16,931 nucleotides of DNA from Methanocalculus sp. (GCF_030651615.1 NZ_JAUSCG010000063.1:1-16931); one strand, 5' to 3'; shown: positions 7,590-15,099, numbered from the stretch's first letter. Program-made: numbers and translations. The notes: generated by a model not told the origin, from the letters alone.

Positions 7590-7597
7590 ATTTAATA
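7590..7597 (-). promoter_or_regulatory. Probable TATA box of the cimA-ilvB-ilvN operon
   Basis: TATTAAAT on the minus strand, 42-49 bases before the GTG start; it predicts a start of transcription near 7568 and a leader of about 20 bases. The region from here to 7780 holds no gene I can support. Confidence 0.4.
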
Positions 7598-7719
7598 TGT
7601 TGGCTCTTTTCAACCGTTGACAATCCGTATCAGCTTGTGTTTGCTGGTATATCAATTAAACACAATACTATTAGATGCATTTTCTGACTGAGGACATACT
7701 ATTACTGCTATGATAATCA

Positions 7720-7742
7720 GGAACGTCTCGTGGTTTCGTTCC
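7720..7742. repeat. Inverted repeat in the DUF4013-cimA gap
   Basis: GGAACG and CGTTCC form a perfect 6-bp stem around an 11-base loop. It is some 60 bases past the DUF4013 terminator tract and about 125 bases ahead of the cimA TATA box, so it belongs clearly to neither gene. Function unknown. Confidence 0.25.
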
Positions 7743-7780
7743 GGCTAATAGCTCCATAATCTCAGCTTTATCTTTTCTAT

Positions 7781-7800
7781 CTAAAACAAAAGGAAAAAAG
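7781..7800 (-). terminator. T-rich terminator after the DUF4013 gene
   Basis: CTTTTTTCCTTTTGTTTTAG on the minus strand, 17 bases past the stop codon. Three successive oligo-T runs make a likely archaeal terminator, which separates this gene from cimA. Confidence 0.55.
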
Positions 7801-7816
7801 AGAGTTGTTCTTCTGT

Positions 7817-8452
7817 TTATGCAGAAGCGCTGTCGTAAACAAGGGTCATATAGCGTCCAACGAAGATGATGAACGCTGGCATGAGGATGAAGTAGATGAT
7901 CCAGCCGATGACTGGGATCATCATGAGAACAAACTCAATAATACCTACGACGACTGCGACTATAATCAGAGCAATGATATAATCTATCCATCCGATCTTG
8001 CCGATATGTCCGAAGATGGCACTGAAGTTGAAAGCCTCACCAAACGATTCTGTTCGTGCAAACCGGATGTAGGCAATCGGAACAATAAGTCCGATAATAA
8101 TTGCCAGAATCAGAATGATAATTAAACCTATGCCTAATGTGCCAAGGGCCGCTATGTCTCCTCCTGCCATAGACGATGCCATGGCACCAAAACCCATGAC
8201 CAATGCCACGATTAAGATGGGCAATGCATAGATAATACCCACTATCAGCAGCTTGATACCATCAATGAAGAGACTGCCCCAATTTTCAAGTTCAGGAGCC
8301 GGTTTTATTCCTTTGTAAATTCTCATCAGATATCCGCCGATAAGAGGGAAGATGATCATGCATATGATGAGGAGAATCCATTTCATCCATTTGCCGATCA
8401 GAGCTTCCTTCGTATACTCAAAAGAGTCCCCGAGTAGTGTACCGTATTCCAT
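7817..8452 (-). CDS. DUF4013 family integral membrane protein
   Basis: A 211-residue membrane protein whose beginning MEYGTLLGDSFEYTKEAL and first helices match the DUF4013 family, common in methanogens and other euryarchaea and of unknown function. Hydrophobic segments are visible at about 23-44, 67-87, 103-127, and a long paired region at about 157-203; there are no catalytic motifs, and the loops are short and glycine-rich. I choose the ATG at 8450-8452, since AGAGGT lies about ten bases before it; the GTG three codons upstream almost touches that site. It has its own TATA box and a T-rich terminator, so it is probably transcribed alone. Its place between purH and cimA gives no functional clue. 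Confidence 0.85.
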   Translation of the reverse strand: MEYGTLLGDSFEYTKEALIGKWMKWILLIICMIIFPLIGGYLMRIYKGIKPAPELENWGSLFIDGIKLLIVGIIYALPILIVALVMGFGAMASSMAGGDIAALGTLGIGLIIILILAIIIGLIVPIAYIRFARTESFGEAFNFSAIFGHIGKIGWIDYIIALIIVAVVVGIIEFVLMMIPVIGWIIYFILMPAFIIFVGRYMTLVYDSASA

Positions 8453-8497
8453 AGTGTTCACAACCTCTGTGATAAAAGGAATACCGTCCTCTTTGTA

Positions 8498-8505
8498 TTT
8501 ATATG
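8498..8505 (-). promoter_or_regulatory. TATA box of the DUF4013 gene
   Basis: CATATAAA on the minus strand, 46-53 bases from the ATG, predicting a start near 8475 and a leader with the AGAGGT ribosome binding site. A second TATA-like run, GCTTATATAG, lies just upstream (8512-8521), so two starts are possible. Confidence 0.55.
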
Positions 8506-8763
8506 TTTGCTCTATATAAGCAATATTTGAGCCTTTTTGACAGATTAAGAAGTATTACTTTGAGAAGAATGGTATATCAGATGAAAAAATGGTCGATTGT
8601 AATAATGAGTTTAGATTCACTGGAATTTTCAATCCTGTGAATGTATCTGCATTTCTTCGCGGCAGTTAAGATGTATAAAAATGATGTGAGTATCATTTAT
8701 TTATTGGTTTTTTTATTGCTTATAAAAAATATGGTTTTGGTCATCATCAGAAAATGAGCCGAT
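8506..8763. other. Intergenic AT-rich region, no supported gene
   Basis: This gap between purH and the DUF4013 gene holds the DUF4013 upstream promoter region and the purH terminator. Open frames in it are very short; the longest of note are a 23-codon plus-strand frame near 8569 and a 28-codon hydrophobic one at 8671-8757, neither with a convincing ribosome binding site. No tRNA-like or structured RNA is seen. Confidence 0.5.
8705..8730 (-). terminator. AT-rich hairpin terminator after purH
   Basis: On the minus strand TTTTTTAT and ATAAAAAA pair around a five-base loop, about 35 bases past the purH stop. The T-run alone would suffice as an archaeal terminator. Confidence 0.45.
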
Positions 8764-10248
8764 CTAATGCCTGAAATACCGAACTCCTGTAAAAATCATC
8801 GCCATATTCCGCTTATTTGCCGCCTCGATCACTTCTGCATCACGGATTGATCCGCCTGGCTGAACAAGTGCGGTTGCACCTGCATCTGCTGCCACTTCAA
8901 GAGTGTCTGGGAAGGGAAGGAATGCATCTGAGGCGACAACAGAGCCTTTCAGCGGCTTATTTGCCTTCTCAATCGCGATCTTTGCCGCATCAACCCTGCT
9001 CATCTGACCTGCACCGATACCGAGTGTCTCTTTTTTATCTGCAAAGATGATTGTATTGCTCTTTGTATGCTTGCAGACACGCCAGGCTAGCCTCATCGCC
9101 TCAAGTTCTGTTGCTGTCGGTTCACGCTCGGAGACAACCTCCCAGTGTTCACGGTACGGTGGTGTCCGCATATACAGCATACCGCCGTCGATCGATCTTA
9201 TCTCATCTGCAAGATGGGGGGCTGGCAGTGTAAGAAGGCGCATATTCTCTTTTACCTTCATCATTCTGAGTGCATCTTCAGAGTAGGAGGGGGCAATCAC
9301 AACTTCAACAAAGGTACTGCAGATCGCCTCGGCAACATCTGATCCGATCTCTCTGTTCATCGCGATGACCGAGCCATAGGCAGATACGGGATCGACATCG
9401 CGTGCACTGATATATGCATCAAGAAGCGTTCTGCCGGTTGCAACACCACAGGGGTTGTTATGTTTCACGATTATGCAGGCAGTGTCATCAAACTCACGGA
9501 GTAGGCCTACTGCTGCATTGAGATCAAGATAATTGTTATAAGACATCGGTTTACCCTGAATGGGTATGGCCCCGGCGATTCCGATAGTTCCAAAGACTGC
9601 TGCCTGCTGATGCGGGTTCTCACCATACCGGAGGGGGCGTCCCCCCCTGAATTGAACTGTGAGTACTTCAGGGAAGAGGCTATCGATCCCATAAAGATGG
9701 TTGCTGATTGCAGCATCGTATGCAGCAGTTCGTGAAAATGCTTTTTTTGCTAAAGAAAGCCGTTCTGCATCTGAGATGCCGCCTTTTGCAAGAGCGTCTG
9801 TTATGAGTGAGTAATCTGACGGATCGCAGATGACAGCAACATCCTTGAAGTTCTTCGCAGCTGCACGGATCATCGCAGGACCGCCGATATCAATATATTC
9901 AACAAGTTCTGAGAGTGGGAGGTTCTTCTCAGCCATCATCTCAAATGGATAGAGGTTCACACAGAGTATATCTATTCCACCAATCCCATGCTTTGCCATT
10001 ACAGCATCATCGACTCCCCGCCTGCCGAGGAGACCTCCATGGATCTTTGGATGAAGTGTCTTGACCCGTCCATCCATCATCTCCGGAGATCCGGTATATT
10101 TGGAGACTTCGGTAAAGGGTATACCTGCTTCAGCGAGTGCCTTCCCCGTTCCACCTGAACTCAGAATAGATATTCCCAGTTCGTGTAGTGATCGGGCAAA
10201 AGAGACAATTCCTGTCTTATCCCAGACAGAGAGAAGAGCTGTCGTCAT
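8764..10248 (-). CDS. purH: Bifunctional AICAR transformylase / IMP cyclohydrolase
   Basis: Catalyses the last two steps of purine synthesis in the cytoplasm: AICAR to FAICAR using 10-formyltetrahydrofolate, then closure to IMP. The 494 residues contain the N-terminal cyclohydrolase domain, MGS-like (about 1-130, with SGGTGKAL and DGRVKTLHPKIHGG at 59-72), and the transformylase domain, with RYGENPHQ (207-214) and the catalytic Lys262-His263 in VKHNNPCG (261-268). Length is slightly below that of bacterial PurH (near 510-530). The ATG has no ribosome binding site, and the first bases upstream are ACTTTACCT, so initiation may be leaderless or weak. It is divergent from grpE across a 309-base region. 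Many methanogens use PurP and PurO instead, so a full PurH is of interest. Confidence 0.96.
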   Translation of the reverse strand: MTTALLSVWDKTGIVSFARSLHELGISILSSGGTGKALAEAGIPFTEVSKYTGSPEMMDGRVKTLHPKIHGGLLGRRGVDDAVMAKHGIGGIDILCVNLYPFEMMAEKNLPLSELVEYIDIGGPAMIRAAAKNFKDVAVICDPSDYSLITDALAKGGISDAERLSLAKKAFSRTAAYDAAISNHLYGIDSLFPEVLTVQFRGGRPLRYGENPHQQAAVFGTIGIAGAIPIQGKPMSYNNYLDLNAAVGLLREFDDTACIIVKHNNPCGVATGRTLLDAYISARDVDPVSAYGSVIAMNREIGSDVAEAICSTFVEVVIAPSYSEDALRMMKVKENMRLLTLPAPHLADEIRSIDGGMLYMRTPPYREHWEVVSEREPTATELEAMRLAWRVCKHTKSNTIIFADKKETLGIGAGQMSRVDAAKIAIEKANKPLKGSVVASDAFLPFPDTLEVAADAGATALVQPGGSIRDAEVIEAANKRNMAMIFTGVRYFRH

Positions 10249-10501
10249 AGGTAAAGTATGGATCTTCAGCAGTATTCAATTCTCTTATCTGGGAGCTCCC
10301 ACGTGATCCCCAGGCGAATACACACCACCTCCGTACTCTTATTTGGATCTATCAAAAATCTATTATATGGCCCTATCTCTACTATTAGGGAGTAAATTGC
10401 AGATATTGATCCCTCCATCTTCTTGATGCATGAAAACCGTATTGGTCATGTATTCTCTGTGGCTCTCTCTCCCAAAATGACACTTACGTATGGTAAGGGA
10501 T
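10249..10501. other. Divergent control region between purH and grpE
   Basis: No supported gene. It holds a perfect 12-bp palindrome TGGGAGCTCCCA (10290-10301) with CACGTG joined to it, enclosed in an overlapping CTGGG...CCCAG dyad (10289-10313); a GATAAGA box (10282-10288) and a better CATATAATAG box (about 10362-10371) that could serve purH; and, on the minus strand, an unusually good ribosome binding sequence GGAGGTG (10326-10332) followed only by 12- to 20-codon frames. The purH promoter itself cannot be assigned with certainty. Confidence 0.45.
10483..10497. promoter_or_regulatory. Dyad upstream of the grpE TATA box
   Basis: CTTAC-GTATG-GTAAG, perfect 5-bp arms, directly before the BRE/TATA region. 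In form (5-bp arms, N5 spacer) it resembles the heat-shock motif described in Archaeoglobus (CTAAC-N5-GTTAG), but the bases differ. Possible regulator site. Confidence 0.4.
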
Positions 10502-10512
10502 AAATATATATA
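10502..10512 (+). promoter_or_regulatory. TATA box of the grpE-dnaK-dnaJ operon
   Basis: AAATATATATA, a strong archaeal TATA element 46-56 bases before the grpE ATG. It predicts a transcription start near 10533-10537, i.e. within the palindrome that follows. Confidence 0.7.
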
Positions 10513-10520
10513 GAACTACA

Positions 10521-10538
10521 TTACAATAGGTATTGTAA
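10521..10538. promoter_or_regulatory. Perfect 18-bp palindrome at the chaperone operon start (candidate heat-shock operator)
   Basis: TTACAATAGGTATTGTAA has perfect 8-bp arms around a GG centre. It lies just after the TATA box, over the predicted transcription start, where a bound repressor would block RNA polymerase. It is not the bacterial CIRCE element. Together with the dyad at 10483-10497 it gives two TTAC...GTAA sites flanking the TATA box. Confidence 0.55.
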
Positions 10539-10557
10539 CACTTTGATGTGATCTTCT

Positions 10558-11073
10558 ATGGAGGATGATGAAAAAGGCAGACAGGAAGGGTTTCCGATCG
10601 ATGAGAGAGAAGGCTGTCTGACAGATAATCAGACATCTTCTGAGATCACCCGAAGAGAGTATGACGAGTTGAATGATAAATTCCTTCGCCTCGCCGCTGA
10701 CTTTGAAAATTATAAAAAGAGAGCGGCAAGGGAGCAGGAGATGATCATCAGGTTCGCAAATGAACGTTTTGCACTTGAGGTCCTCGAAATACTTGACAAT
10801 CTTGAGCGGGCAGTCAGGGCGGATGACTCCGAACTCAAAGAAGGGCTTAATCAGATTCATAAGCTCTTCATCTCCGTCCTTGAGAGAAATGGCATAACCC
10901 CAATGACGTGTATACATACCCGCTTCAATCCAAATGAGCACGAGGCAATCGCCTATGTGCCGTCTGAAGAAGAAGAAGGGGTGATTGTTGATGAGGTTTG
11001 CCATGGGTATAGCATGCACAACAAAGTAATAAGATGCGCCAAAGTGGCGGTTTCCAAAGGAAAAACAGAATAA
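10558..11073 (+). CDS. grpE: Nucleotide exchange factor GrpE
   Basis: Cochaperone that releases ADP from DnaK, thereby resetting the chaperone cycle in the cytoplasm. The 171 residues have the GrpE plan: an acidic, poorly ordered N-terminus (1-30), a long coiled-coil helix (about 32-90, with FLRLAADFENYKKRAAREQE and EVLEILDNLERAV), and a C-terminal beta domain (about 118-168) holding FNPNEHEAIAYV and the closing VIRCAKVAVSKG. It is first in grpE-dnaK-dnaJ; the stop is 14 bases before the dnaK ATG and overlaps its ribosome binding site. The start is the only in-frame ATG at this distance from a strong TATA box; no clear ribosome binding site precedes it. Such chaperone operons in archaea are generally considered acquired from bacteria. 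Confidence 0.95.
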   Translation: MEDDEKGRQEGFPIDEREGCLTDNQTSSEITRREYDELNDKFLRLAADFENYKKRAAREQEMIIRFANERFALEVLEILDNLERAVRADDSELKEGLNQIHKLFISVLERNGITPMTCIHTRFNPNEHEAIAYVPSEEEEGVIVDEVCHGYSMHNKVIRCAKVAVSKGKTE

Positions 11074-11087
11074 GGAGTTGTAAACAA

Positions 11088-12920
11088 ATGGCTGGCGAAA
11101 AGATATTAGGTATTGATCTTGGAACGACCTTCTCCTGTATGGCAATCATGGAGGGTGGGGCTCCAAAAGTGATCCCAAACTCTGAAGGTACAAGGACAAC
11201 CCCCTCGGTCGTTGCATTCGCAAAGGATGGTGAACGTCTTGTTGGAAGTGTCGCAAAGCGTCAGGCTGTAGCGAATACATCCCGGACCACTGCCTCCATC
11301 AAGAGGAAGATGGGAACGGACTTCACGGTAAATATTGATGATAAAAAGTATTCTCCTCAGGAGATCTCTGCAATGATTCTCCAGAAACTGAAGGTGGATG
11401 CAGAGGCATACCTTGGTGAGAAGATCACAAAAGCAGTCATCACTGTTCCGGCATACTTTAATGATGCACAGCGGCAGGCGACCAAAGATGCAGGCAAGAT
11501 TGCCGGACTTGAGGTTCTCCGTATCATAAACGAGCCGACAGCAAGCTCCCTTGCATATGGTCTTGACAAAGAGGGTGAGTCTACCGTCCTCGTTTATGAC
11601 CTCGGTGGTGGGACATTCGATGTTTCGATCCTGACCCTTGGTGACGGCGTCTTTGAGGTGCTTTCAACGAATGGAATTAATCACCTCGGAGGCGATGACT
11701 TTGATAATCGGATAATCGATTTCCTTGTTGATGATTTCAAGAAGAAAGAGGGGGTAGACCTCAGAAAAGATCCTGTTGCAATGCAGCGGATGAAAGATGC
11801 CTCAGAACGGGCAAAGATTGATCTTTCAACACTTCAGAAGACGAATATTAACCTCCCCTATATCACCACATCAGACTCAGGACCAAAGTTCCTTGACGTT
11901 GATCTTACCCGTGCCAAGTTTGAGCAGTTGATCGGAGATCTTGTGGAGAAGACGATCGATCCTGTTAAAAATGCACTGAAAGATGCAAGCCTTGAGGCAA
12001 AGGATATCACTCATGTCCTCCTTGTTGGTGGATCGACACGAGTTCCTCTTGTGGTTGAGACTGTCAGGCGTCTCCTTGGAAAAGAGCCTGATAAGGGAAT
12101 TAACCCGGACGAGTGTGTTGCACTTGGCGCAGCTATCCAGGGTGCAGTCCTGACAGGAGAAGCAAAGGATGTTGTCCTCCTTGATGTTACGCCGCTCACT
12201 CTCGGTATAGAGACGCTTGGAAACATTGCAACGGCAATCATTGAGCGGAACACCACTATCCCGACACGGAAGAGTCAGATCTTCTCAACAGCAGCAGATG
12301 GGCAGACGAGTGTCGAGATCCATGTTGTCCAGGGTGAACGGCAGTTTGCACGCGACAACTTCTCGCTTGGCAGATTCCAGTTAACCGGTATCCCGCCGGC
12401 ACCCCGTGGAGTTCCTCAGATTGAAGTGACATTTGATATCGATGCAAACGGCATCGTCCATGTCTCGGCAAAAGACCTAGGTTCAGGAAAAGAGCAGTCG
12501 ATCACAATCTCCGGCAGAAAGGATCTTAAGAATGACGAGATCGAGAAGATGGTGAAAGATGCGCAACTCTATGAGGAAGAGGACAAGAAGAAGCGTGAAG
12601 AGATCGAGATCAGAAACAACGCTGATATGGCTGCATACAGTGCAGAGAAACTGATCAAAGAAAGTGGAGACAAGATCGACGAAGAAGATAAAACGTCAAT
12701 TGAAGTGGCTGTATCAGGCATCCGTACCGCACTTGAGGGCGAAGATACCGTCGTCATCAAAGAGAAGATGGATGCTCTCCAGGAAGCGGTCTTTAAAGTC
12801 ACTACAAAACTTTACCAGAAAGCTGGTGAGGCCGCACAACAGGGCGAAGGATCCCCTGCTCAGAAAGGTGCAGAGGACGATACCGTCGTCGATGCCGATT
12901 ACGAAGTCAAGAAAGAGTGA
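11088..12920 (+). CDS. dnaK: Molecular chaperone DnaK (Hsp70)
   Basis: ATP-driven chaperone that binds unfolded peptides. The 610-residue protein has the ATPase domain (about 1-360) with IDLGTTFS (9-16), VPAYFNDAQRQATKDAG (120-136), DLGGGTFDVS (171-180) and VLLVGGSTRVP (310-320). The linker DVVLLDVTPL (361-370), the substrate-binding domain, a helical lid (from about 485), and an acidic tail ending TVVDADYEVKKE follow. Compared with E. coli DnaK, the region near residues 65-90 lacks about two dozen residues, as in the short DnaK of Gram-positive bacteria and archaea. I place the start at 11088: AAGGAG (11072-11077) lies ten bases before it, and MAGEKILGIDLGTT is the family beginning; an upstream in-frame ATG at 11034 would lie within grpE. 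dnaJ follows after five bases. Confidence 0.97.
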   Translation: MAGEKILGIDLGTTFSCMAIMEGGAPKVIPNSEGTRTTPSVVAFAKDGERLVGSVAKRQAVANTSRTTASIKRKMGTDFTVNIDDKKYSPQEISAMILQKLKVDAEAYLGEKITKAVITVPAYFNDAQRQATKDAGKIAGLEVLRIINEPTASSLAYGLDKEGESTVLVYDLGGGTFDVSILTLGDGVFEVLSTNGINHLGGDDFDNRIIDFLVDDFKKKEGVDLRKDPVAMQRMKDASERAKIDLSTLQKTNINLPYITTSDSGPKFLDVDLTRAKFEQLIGDLVEKTIDPVKNALKDASLEAKDITHVLLVGGSTRVPLVVETVRRLLGKEPDKGINPDECVALGAAIQGAVLTGEAKDVVLLDVTPLTLGIETLGNIATAIIERNTTIPTRKSQIFSTAADGQTSVEIHVVQGERQFARDNFSLGRFQLTGIPPAPRGVPQIEVTFDIDANGIVHVSAKDLGSGKEQSITISGRKDLKNDEIEKMVKDAQLYEEEDKKKREEIEIRNNADMAAYSAEKLIKESGDKIDEEDKTSIEVAVSGIRTALEGEDTVVIKEKMDALQEAVFKVTTKLYQKAGEAAQQGEGSPAQKGAEDDTVVDADYEVKKE

Positions 12921-12925
12921 GTCAG

Positions 12926-14059
12926 ATGGTTGCGGAGAGCTACTATGACACCCTCGGCGTTCCAAAGAACGCACCGGAGAAGGAGATAAAGAAGGCCTAC
13001 CGCAACCTTGCCAGGAAGTATCACCCTGATGTCTGCAAGGATGAGGGTGCTGAGGATCGGTTCAAACAGATCAATGAGGCATACAGCATCCTCTCCGATG
13101 CCGAGAAGCGCCGCCAGTATGATCAGCTCGGTCATGAGGCATATACAAATGCCTCAAAAGGGAGCTACAGTGGTGCTGGCAACGCAAATTATGGTTTCTC
13201 CTCGGACTTCTCAGGGTTTGGCGACATCTTTGATACCTTCTTTGGAGGGCAGAACCGAAGGGGCGGCCCTCAACGGGGATCAGATCTCCTCATGCGTGTC
13301 TCTGTCTCCCTCCGTGATGCAGTTTTTGGCATTGATCGGGATGTACGGGTGATGCATGCAGAGGCATGCCCCGCCTGTGATGGCTCCGGAAGTGCCAACA
13401 AACGGCAGACAACCTGTTCGCGATGCGGTGGAAGTGGACAGATGCGTTCTGTTAGCCAGTCACTCTTTGGTCAGTTCGTCAGGATGACGACCTGTACTGA
13501 ATGTGGTGGAAAAGGCAAGATTCCGGAACAGGTATGTCAATCATGTGGTGGGAGTGGACATACCCAGGTCCAGAGGACGGTCACCATTCATATTCCGGCA
13601 GGAGTTGAATCCGGGATGCGCCTCAGGATGGAAGGGTATGGCGAGGCAGGAGACTATGGGGCGCAGACGGGAGATCTCTACATAGAAGTGATGGTGGAAT
13701 CTGACGATCGGTTTGATCGGAAGGGAGATAATCTTGAGACTGGTGTTGAGATCACTCCTGCACAGGCTGTACTTGGATCCGAAGTGGAGATCGAGACGAT
13801 TGACAAACGGAAGGTAAACCTCAGGATACCTTCAGGTATACAGTATGGAACGGCTCTCAGGATCCCGGGAGAGGGGGTTCGAAGACGCGGACGGTCCGGG
13901 GATCTTCTTGTACGGGTCATTATTCTCACCCCAAAGAACATTGATGCTGAGATAAAAGAGCTCTATGAGAAGATACGGGAACTCGAAGGAACTATCGAGG
14001 GTAAGGATTCAGGATCAAAGGGGAAGAAAGGCTTCTTTGACAAAGTGATGGGCAGGTAA
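12926..14059 (+). CDS. dnaJ: Molecular chaperone DnaJ (Hsp40, type I)
   Basis: Cochaperone that delivers substrates to DnaK and stimulates its ATPase. The 377 residues contain all parts of a type I DnaJ: J domain (about 5-69) with the essential HPD at 33-35, a Gly/Phe-rich linker (about 78-118), four zinc-binding CxxCxGxG repeats (CPACDGSG at 148, CSRCGGSG at 164, CTECGGKG at 190, CQSCGGSG at 204), and the C-terminal substrate-binding domains, then a basic tail KGKKGFFDKVMGR. The ATG at 12926 gives MVAESYYDTLGV, the family start; a GTG at 12917 that overlaps the dnaK stop by four bases would add three residues and cannot be excluded. It is the last gene of the chaperone operon. Confidence 0.96.
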   Translation: MVAESYYDTLGVPKNAPEKEIKKAYRNLARKYHPDVCKDEGAEDRFKQINEAYSILSDAEKRRQYDQLGHEAYTNASKGSYSGAGNANYGFSSDFSGFGDIFDTFFGGQNRRGGPQRGSDLLMRVSVSLRDAVFGIDRDVRVMHAEACPACDGSGSANKRQTTCSRCGGSGQMRSVSQSLFGQFVRMTTCTECGGKGKIPEQVCQSCGGSGHTQVQRTVTIHIPAGVESGMRLRMEGYGEAGDYGAQTGDLYIEVMVESDDRFDRKGDNLETGVEITPAQAVLGSEVEIETIDKRKVNLRIPSGIQYGTALRIPGEGVRRRGRSGDLLVRVIILTPKNIDAEIKELYEKIRELEGTIEGKDSGSKGKKGFFDKVMGR

Positions 14060-14076
14060 CCTGTGGATCAGAACAT

Positions 14077-14096
14077 CCTTTTCTTTTATTATTTCC
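14077..14096 (+). terminator. T-rich terminator after dnaJ
   Basis: CCTTTTCTTTTATTATTTCC begins 17 bases past the dnaJ stop. It sits in the loop of a perfect 7-bp inverted repeat, ACCTGTG (14059-14065) and CACAGGT (14108-14114), which may mark the end of the chaperone transcript or be chance. Confidence 0.45.
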
Positions 14097-14145
14097 AGAA
14101 TCTGTAGCACAGGTATTTCTTCTGTTATCCCCAACGTGTATATGG

Positions 14146-15099
14146 ATGAAACTGCTCTTTGAGCTCTCCGGAGAACACCCCGACCTCCCTGTTGCTGAGG
14201 TTGGATGTATCGGACAGGTACTTGCACGAGCACCACAGGTTGCCGTTGCCGAATGTCCGACTCCCGGAGATGCAATCCGTCTTGCTCAGACGCATGTTGT
14301 AATGGAGTACCTGGGAGAGTGTCACGGGGATGGAGATTCATTCTCTTCCTTATTGCGTGACCTCTCACTGACTGCACGACAGCCATTTGCCTGCCGGGTT
14401 AAAAGAATTCATCCTGCAATACTACCGGAATCAAAAACGGATCTTGAGCGGATGATGGGTACATTAATAGATGGCAATGTCTCCCTTACGTCTCCTCTGG
14501 AAGAATATCGTGCTATCTTCTCAGATGGCACCTGTTATCTTGGGAGGGTTATGTATCATATCGATCGAGGTTCATATGCATACAGAAACCCCATGAGACG
14601 TCCGTTTTTCCATCCGGGAGTAATGATGCCTTTAATGGCTCGTGCCATGGTGAATCTCACTTATGTACAGCCTAATCAGATCCTCTACGATCCATTTTGT
14701 GGAACAGGAGGAATTCTCCTTGAAGGAGCAATCATTGGTGCACGGGTTGCAGGATCTGATATTGATCAATCGATGATCTCCGGGTATCGGGATAATCTTC
14801 CAAATGCAGTCTGCCTTCGTGCAGATACCTGCCAGCTCCCCTTATCGGATGCATCGGTCCATGCGGTTGCAACCGATCTTCCGTACGGGCAATCAACATC
14901 AATAAAGGCAACAAGCTTAGAAAGGCTCTATGAAGACTCATTATCTGAGATACGACGCATAATGAAGAAAAATGGTAAAGCGGTGGTCGTGACTCATCGG
15001 GATATCTCTCCTCTGGCAAAAGAATATTTTACGATCGATCATGCATTCTCCCAACGGGTTCATAAAAGCCTGACGCGGCAGATACTCGTACTCACATAA
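14146..15099 (+). CDS. tRNA (guanine(10)-N2)-methyltransferase, Trm-G10 family
   Basis: Predicted SAM-dependent methyltransferase that modifies the exocyclic amino group of guanosine 10 in tRNA. The 317 residues show an N-terminal half with the THUMP-like RNA-binding region (about 1-135) and a C-terminal Rossmann-type catalytic half. There HPGVMMPLMARAMVNL (156-171) precedes motif I, DPFCGTGGILLEG (182-194), an acidic SAM-ribose contact in GSDID (203-207), and motif IV, DLPYGQST (244-251), the form (DLPYG) seen in archaeal Trm-G10 and eukaryotic Trm11 and replacing the N/DPPY of other amino-methyltransferases. Length fits the archaeal family (about 320-350). Start: the ATG at 14146 has no clear ribosome binding site; an overlapping ATG at 14142 is out of frame. 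The gene follows the chaperone operon but a T-rich tract separates them. Confidence 0.88.
   Translation: MKLLFELSGEHPDLPVAEVGCIGQVLARAPQVAVAECPTPGDAIRLAQTHVVMEYLGECHGDGDSFSSLLRDLSLTARQPFACRVKRIHPAILPESKTDLERMMGTLIDGNVSLTSPLEEYRAIFSDGTCYLGRVMYHIDRGSYAYRNPMRRPFFHPGVMMPLMARAMVNLTYVQPNQILYDPFCGTGGILLEGAIIGARVAGSDIDQSMISGYRDNLPNAVCLRADTCQLPLSDASVHAVATDLPYGQSTSIKATSLERLYEDSLSEIRRIMKKNGKAVVVTHRDISPLAKEYFTIDHAFSQRVHKSLTRQILVLT

Noticed and set aside
8671..8757. 28-codon plus-strand frame coding for a hydrophobic, one-helix-like peptide
   Set aside because: It lies across the AT-rich purH terminator, where T-rich DNA gives Leu, Ile, Phe and Val by chance, and it has no ribosome binding site or clear promoter.
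10521..10538. CIRCE/HrcA operator before the chaperone operon
   Set aside because: CIRCE is TTAGCACTC-N9-GAGTGCTAA; the palindrome here differs in sequence and spacer, and no hrcA gene is in the window.
10516..11145. Long minus-strand frame (209 codons) opposite grpE
   Set aside because: GrpE on the plus strand has clear family motifs and a promoter; the opposite frame has an implausible, cysteine- and phenylalanine-rich composition and is a shadow.
14015..14386. Minus-strand frame of 123 codons across dnaJ end and the Trm-G10 start
   Set aside because: It covers two well-supported genes on the other strand and has no family resemblance; treated as a shadow.
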